This document shows positions 60,622 to 64,000 of a stretch of DNA of 64,000 nt, one piece after another. The stretch covers positions 124,001 to 188,000 of the forward strand of contig NZ_CP090644.1 in NCBI RefSeq assembly GCF_029633825.1. Direction: 5' to 3'. Below the pieces are notes generated by a model, which saw only the letters and a program-made list of their open reading frames with translations, was not told where the DNA came from and made no database searches. Both the position numbers and the translations under genes were made by a program. Source of the DNA: Burkholderia contaminans (GTDB lineage Bacteria > Pseudomonadota > Gammaproteobacteria > Burkholderiales > Burkholderiaceae). Position 1 is the first letter of the stretch. Each line of letters starts with the position of its first letter.

Positions 60622-61264
60622 CGGGCAAGCAGCTTCACGGCGCGTGCTTGTGCTGTCGGCTGGCCTGGCTGTTTTGGTCGCATTGGTGGCCGCGATCTTT
60701 TGGATCCACGCACAACAGGAAGCGGGGCGTGGGGGGGCATTCGGGCAGCTCGCGGGCAAGTACCGGTTTCAGGTAGGCGATCCGGGCCCGGGTCAACTCG
60801 CCCCGCCGATTCGATTGATGAGCACCGACGGTAATGTCTTCGACCTGAGCGGCATGCGAGGCAAATCCGTGTTGTTGTATTTCCAGGAGGGCGTGACGTG
60901 TCAGCCTTGCTGGGACCAGGCGAAAGACCTCGCCACCCATTCCGATCAGCTCCGCGCGCTCGGCGTCGATTCCGTCGTCACCATCGCGTCGGATCCAGTC
61001 GACGTGATGAGGCGCGTGGCAAAGGACATGTCGCTGTCCTATCCGGTGTTGTCTGATCCTGATCTCGCAGTGTCGTCGGCATATCACGCGAACGACTACG
61101 GCATGATGGGACGAAGCCGTGACGGACATTCGTTCGTTCTGGTCGGTCCTGACGGTCGTATTCGGTGGCGCGCGGATTACGGTGGCGCCCCCGACTATAC
61201 GATGTACCTGCCGGTCCCGAATCTGATCGCCGACATGCGGCAAGGCATGCGAATCCCTGGATGA
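60596..61264 (+). CDS. Membrane-anchored redoxin (AhpC/TSA-like, CxxC)
   Basis: 222 residues from ATG 60596 (GGAGGAG ahead). One N-terminal helix (VLVLSAGLAVLVALVAAIFW) precedes a thioredoxin-like domain with CQPC in YFQEGVTCQPCWDQAK and SYPVLSDPDLAVSSAYHAN. TlpA/peroxiredoxin-like periplasmic thiol protein, probably reduced by the CcdA-like protein encoded just before it. Confidence 0.8.
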   Translation: MKQIQPFSDGQAASRRVLVLSAGLAVLVALVAAIFWIHAQQEAGRGGAFGQLAGKYRFQVGDPGPGQLAPPIRLMSTDGNVFDLSGMRGKSVLLYFQEGVTCQPCWDQAKDLATHSDQLRALGVDSVVTIASDPVDVMRRVAKDMSLSYPVLSDPDLAVSSAYHANDYGMMGRSRDGHSFVLVGPDGRIRWRADYGGAPDYTMYLPVPNLIADMRQGMRIPG

Positions 61265-61271
61265 GGTGCGG

Positions 61272-61529
61272 ATGAGAACGCTACGAATCACCGTGCTGAC
61301 GCAGGACGATTGTGTGTTCTGCGTCGATGCTATCGCGATACTCGACCGCCTCGCGGCCGAGTATCCGTTGGCCGTCGAAACAATTGCCTTCCAGTCGGCG
61401 GAGGGCGAAGCACTTGCCATCCAGGGCGGCATCTATTTTCCGCCGGGTGTGTTGATCGACGGTGACGCCGTTTGCTATGGCCGTCCATCGGAAAGGCTGC
61501 TCCGTAGGGAACTTGAACGGCGATTGTAG
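61272..61529 (+). CDS. Glutaredoxin-like thiol protein
   Basis: 85 residues. An N-terminal strand and redox motif TQDDCVFCVDAIAILDRLA (CVFC), a cis-Pro-like segment GIYFPPGVLIDGDAV, and a C-terminal helix. GAGGTGCGG precedes ATG 61272, 7 bp after the redoxin stop. It belongs to the thiol-redox cluster; small size and the CxxC fit glutaredoxin-fold thioltransferases. Confidence 0.75.
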   Translation: MRTLRITVLTQDDCVFCVDAIAILDRLAAEYPLAVETIAFQSAEGEALAIQGGIYFPPGVLIDGDAVCYGRPSERLLRRELERRL

Positions 61530-61602
61530 TGACGGATGGTATTTGCCGGCGCATTGCGTCCCGTGAAGCACCCGGGTCGAGGCGATGGCAAGGAGAAAGG
61601 AC

Positions 61603-62262
61603 ATGGATGATGAGGCTGGCTTCGCTGCGCACTACGGCCATTGGGGGCTGGTTGCGATCATGATCGTCGCAGCCAGCTGGATCCTCTACCGATTCGCGGC
61701 ACCGAAACGCTGGCGAGAATGGACGGGCGCGGGACTCGTCCAAGCCTTCATCATCGCCCTGTACGCAGAGATGTACGGATTTCCGCTCACGATCTATCTG
61801 CTGTCTGGATTCTTCGGTCTCGATATCCCGCGTACGTCGTTCACGGGGCACTTGTGGGCAACACTGCTCGGCTATGGCGAAATGGGCGCGATACTCGAAA
61901 TGCTGATCGGGGGCGTCTTCGTTGTGCTCGGTCTGGCCATGCTCGCTTTTGGCTGGCGAGAGGTCTATCTGGCGCGGCGCGATGACCAACTCGCGGACGA
62001 CGGGCTGTACAGCGCAATACGACATCCTCAGTACGTGGGCATCATGCTCGCCGTGTTCGGTCAGGTCGTTCACTGGCCGACGGTCGCGACACTCGCCCTG
62101 TTTCCGGCGATCGTGTTCGCGTATGTGCGTCTCGCTCGCAAGGAGGAGCGCGAAATGTCTGGACGGTTCGGTCCGGTCTGGAAAGAGTATGCGCGCCGTG
62201 TACCGATGTTCGTTCCTCGCCTCGACCATTGGAGCGTACTCCTGAATCCGTTGAGGTGGTAA
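61603..62262 (+). CDS. Isoprenylcysteine carboxyl methyltransferase-like (ICMT/PEMT) membrane protein
   Basis: 219 residues from ATG 61603 (AAGGAG 7 bp ahead). Five or so helices and the C-terminal motif GLYSAIRHPQYVGIMLAVFG with EEREMSGRFGPVWKEYARRV, the SAM-binding signature of ICMT/phospholipid methyltransferase-type proteins (RHPxYxG, E...F...Y..Y). These are frequent in metal-resistance clusters; substrate unknown. Confidence 0.82.
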   Translation: MDDEAGFAAHYGHWGLVAIMIVAASWILYRFAAPKRWREWTGAGLVQAFIIALYAEMYGFPLTIYLLSGFFGLDIPRTSFTGHLWATLLGYGEMGAILEMLIGGVFVVLGLAMLAFGWREVYLARRDDQLADDGLYSAIRHPQYVGIMLAVFGQVVHWPTVATLALFPAIVFAYVRLARKEEREMSGRFGPVWKEYARRVPMFVPRLDHWSVLLNPLRW

Positions 62263-62403
62263 CAAGCTTGCGCTGGCCCCGTGGAGGCGTCGGCTGTGCG
62301 AACCCGAATGATCGAGACCTGTGGCCGATGTTGACGCGTACGAAGGCGGCCACGGTGAGCGTGGCAGTCGTTTCTTGATTCACTTTCCGTATGGAGGCAC
62401 AAG

Positions 62404-63057
62404 ATGGCTATTCGCATTGGAGACGAAGCACCCGATTTCACCGCCGAGAGTACCGAGGGCACGATCCGCTTTCACGAGTGGATCGGCGATCACTGGGCAA
62501 TCCTGTTTTCCCATCCGAAGGACTTCACGCCGGTATGCACAACGGAGCTCGGCTACATGGCCGGGCTTAAGCCGGAATTCGATCAGCGCAACACGAAGAT
62601 CATCGGGCTCTCCGTCGACCCCGTCAGCGATCACCAGAAATGGGTGAAAGACATCGAGGAGACGCAAGGGCACGCGATCAACTATCCAATGATCGGCGAC
62701 GACAATCTGGTGGTCGCAAAACTGTACGACATGATTCACCCGAATGCGAGCGGCGGGCCGCGCACCGCGGTCGACAACGCGACCGTACGCTCGGTGTTCA
62801 TCATCGGGCCCGACAAGAAAGTGAAGGCGATGCTGGTCTACCCGATGAGCGCGGGCCGTAATTTCGACGAGGTGCTGCGCCTGCTCGATGCGCTGCAACT
62901 CAACGCGAAGCACACGGTCGCGACGCCGGTGAACTGGACGCCCGGCGACGACGTCATCATCCCGACCTCGGTGTCGGACGACGATGCGAAGAAGAAGTAT
63001 CCGCTGGGTTTCAAAACCCTGAAACCTTACCTTCGTTACGTGAAGCAGCCTGGCTAG
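62404..63057 (+). CDS. 1-Cys peroxiredoxin (Prx6 type)
   Basis: 217 residues, full length. The peroxidatic Cys45 lies in HPKDFTPVCTTELGYMA; a Prx6-type C-terminal domain follows (VATPVNWTPGDDVIIPTSVS, YPLGFKTLKPYLRYV). It removes hydroperoxides, which matters where copper drives radical chemistry. Met-Ala start; upstream 62263-62403 holds no gene. Confidence 0.92.
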   Translation: MAIRIGDEAPDFTAESTEGTIRFHEWIGDHWAILFSHPKDFTPVCTTELGYMAGLKPEFDQRNTKIIGLSVDPVSDHQKWVKDIEETQGHAINYPMIGDDNLVVAKLYDMIHPNASGGPRTAVDNATVRSVFIIGPDKKVKAMLVYPMSAGRNFDEVLRLLDALQLNAKHTVATPVNWTPGDDVIIPTSVSDDDAKKKYPLGFKTLKPYLRYVKQPG

Positions 63058-63267
63058 ATCTGAATCCGCGGGGGCGCCAGAGAGTATCCCGGCGTCCCAT
63101 TAGCGCAGGGTTCCGCCGACAAAATGGGGATTCATCGACGACACAATTGTTGTGCCGCGACGGCGGACGACGGAATCGCCAGTCGTGCGAGAGCAGTTTC
63201 TGCGACGGGGAAAGTAGTGAATCGACTGCGAAGAGATTTAACTGCACGTGTGTATCAGGCGACCGGC

Positions 63268-63298
63268 TTGACCTTCCCACCGGGGCGACGTCGATCGT
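63268..63298 (+). promoter_or_regulatory. Possible CueR-type promoter before the P-type ATPase
   Basis: TTGACCTTCCC (63268-63278) matches the -35 and left half-site of CueR targets. 19 bp after the -35 is a poor -10 (GATCGT), and the right half-site is degenerate. It sits 120 bp before the ATPase gene, within the 359-bp gap after the peroxiredoxin gene, where I see no gene. Confidence 0.5.
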
Positions 63299-63416
63299 GT
63301 AACTAAAGCCGCACCACAACGGGACCGGACAAACTGCTGATCCCGCGCCGTGGCAATGGTGCCCGCGAGGCGTTGCCGAATCGGTTCAACCGTATTCGTT
63401 GAAGGAGCAAGATCGA

Positions 63417-64000
63417 ATGGACAAGCAGCACGACGACCACGCCTCTTGCGTGCATCGCAGCACCGCAGAACCCAGCGCATCCGGTCAAGCCAAACGGGTT
63501 GATGACGCTCGAAACGGTGCGAACACTTCATCACTGAAGGATCCAGTGTGCGGAATGACCGTAACGGCGGATACTCCGTACCAGACTCGTCACATGGGCC
63601 ACGCATACAGTTTCTGCAGCGAATCGTGCCTGCGGAAATTCAAAGCGAATCCGGCGCGATACGTCGACTCGACTGGAGAGGATATGCCGAGCAAAGCGCC
63701 GGACGGCACGGTTTATACCTGCCCGATGCATCCCGAAATCCGCCAGGATCATCCCGGCCACTGCCCGAAGTGCGGGATGGCACTCGAGGCACTGATACCG
63801 GACACGAGCGACGAAGTAAACCCGGAACTGGTCGATTTCCGCCGTCGATTCTGGCGGACCTTGCCGTTTTCCGTCGCTGCCTTCCTGATCGCCATGTTCG
63901 GCCACCGGATCGGCGGAGCATTTCCATTGATGCAGAACTGGGTGGAACTGGCGTTGTCCGCGCCGGTCGTGCTGTGGGCCGGCCTGCCGATCTTTGCGCG
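63417..64000 (+). CDS. copA: Copper-transporting P-type ATPase, N-terminal part (runs off the window)
   Basis: ATG 63417 with AAGGAG ahead; open to the last base, ~194 codons visible. His-rich start, YHS-type domain (DPVCGMTVTAD, YSFCSESCLRKF), then a heavy-metal-binding domain (YTCPMHPEIRQDHPGHCPKC, GM), then the first membrane helices (TLPFSVAAFLIAMFG, LALSAPVVLWAG). This order is that of CopA/SilP-type P1B ATPases with YHS and HMBD instead of a classical CxxC ferredoxin domain. It pumps Cu(I)/Ag(I) to the periplasm. Catalytic DKTGT lies beyond the edge. Confidence 0.88.
   Translation, partial: MDKQHDDHASCVHRSTAEPSASGQAKRVDDARNGANTSSLKDPVCGMTVTADTPYQTRHMGHAYSFCSESCLRKFKANPARYVDSTGEDMPSKAPDGTVYTCPMHPEIRQDHPGHCPKCGMALEALIPDTSDEVNPELVDFRRRFWRTLPFSVAAFLIAMFGHRIGGAFPLMQNWVELALSAPVVLWAGLPIFA

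Overview
The window reads as a high-GC betaproteobacterial accessory replicon, most likely a Burkholderia (B. cepacia complex-like) plasmid or megaplasmid. The taxon is inferred from protein style (H-NS-like 100-residue protein, DUF4148 proteins, DnaE2 remnants, IS407-group IS3 element) and is not proven by any marker here. The plasmid nature rests on a TrfA-type initiator (12.9-13.8 kb), a two-armed iteron origin (13.8-14.45 kb), a parAB operon and repeated palindromic centromere-like sites (14.5-16.5 kb).

Layout. 0-12.9 kb: a scrap yard with three broken copies of the 3' end of dnaE2 (0, 9 and 12.5 kb). Between them lie an RHS/YD-repeat cassette with a possible immunity gene, whose start an IS3 element has cut away from its native ribosome site, and a LysR-controlled pair of short-chain dehydrogenase genes. 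12.9-18.4 kb: replication and maintenance, namely trfA, oriV, parB, parA, parS-like sites, a LigD-type DNA ligase and vapBC. 18.4-26.6 kb: a co-directional run of mostly unknown small genes. It includes a zinc-ribbon/HTH regulator with two identical palindromic operators over its promoter, an MmcB-like nuclease and, at its end, a 614-residue tyrosine recombinase. 26.6-31.4 kb: a DUF6402 protein (candidate type VI effector) with two paralogous candidate immunity genes, an unknown operon, an H-NS-like gene and a tRNA-Gly. 31.4-36.2 kb: an IS21-family element splitting an 83-residue gene, a truncated and frameshifted ardB/klcA, and a second recombinase copy that lost its catalytic core through a 105-bp in-frame deletion.

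36.7-64 kb: a large copper/silver tolerance region. It holds a DUF305 protein, a four-helix Cys-rich copper store, cusCBAF, a dsbD-like thiol reductase split by IS66, and a minus-strand run (PII-like, HiPIP, multicopper oxidase, PCYCGC protein, small Cys-rich secreted protein). It also holds two CueR-type regulators with MerR-type promoters, a Rieske protein, DUF4148 genes (one split by IS5), a Met-rich periplasmic protein, and a thiol-redox cluster (CcdA-like, redoxin, glutaredoxin-like, 1-Cys peroxiredoxin). The start of a CopA-type P-type ATPase runs off the right edge. The genes suggest copper export (Cus, CopA), periplasmic oxidation and sequestration (oxidase, CusF, Csp-like, Met-rich proteins) and thiol repair under CueR control.

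Four insertion sequences have exact target duplications I could read: IS3 (CATC), IS21 (GTTGG), IS66 (GTGATTCG) and IS5 (TTA). For the last three the interrupted reading frame can be rejoined in silico.
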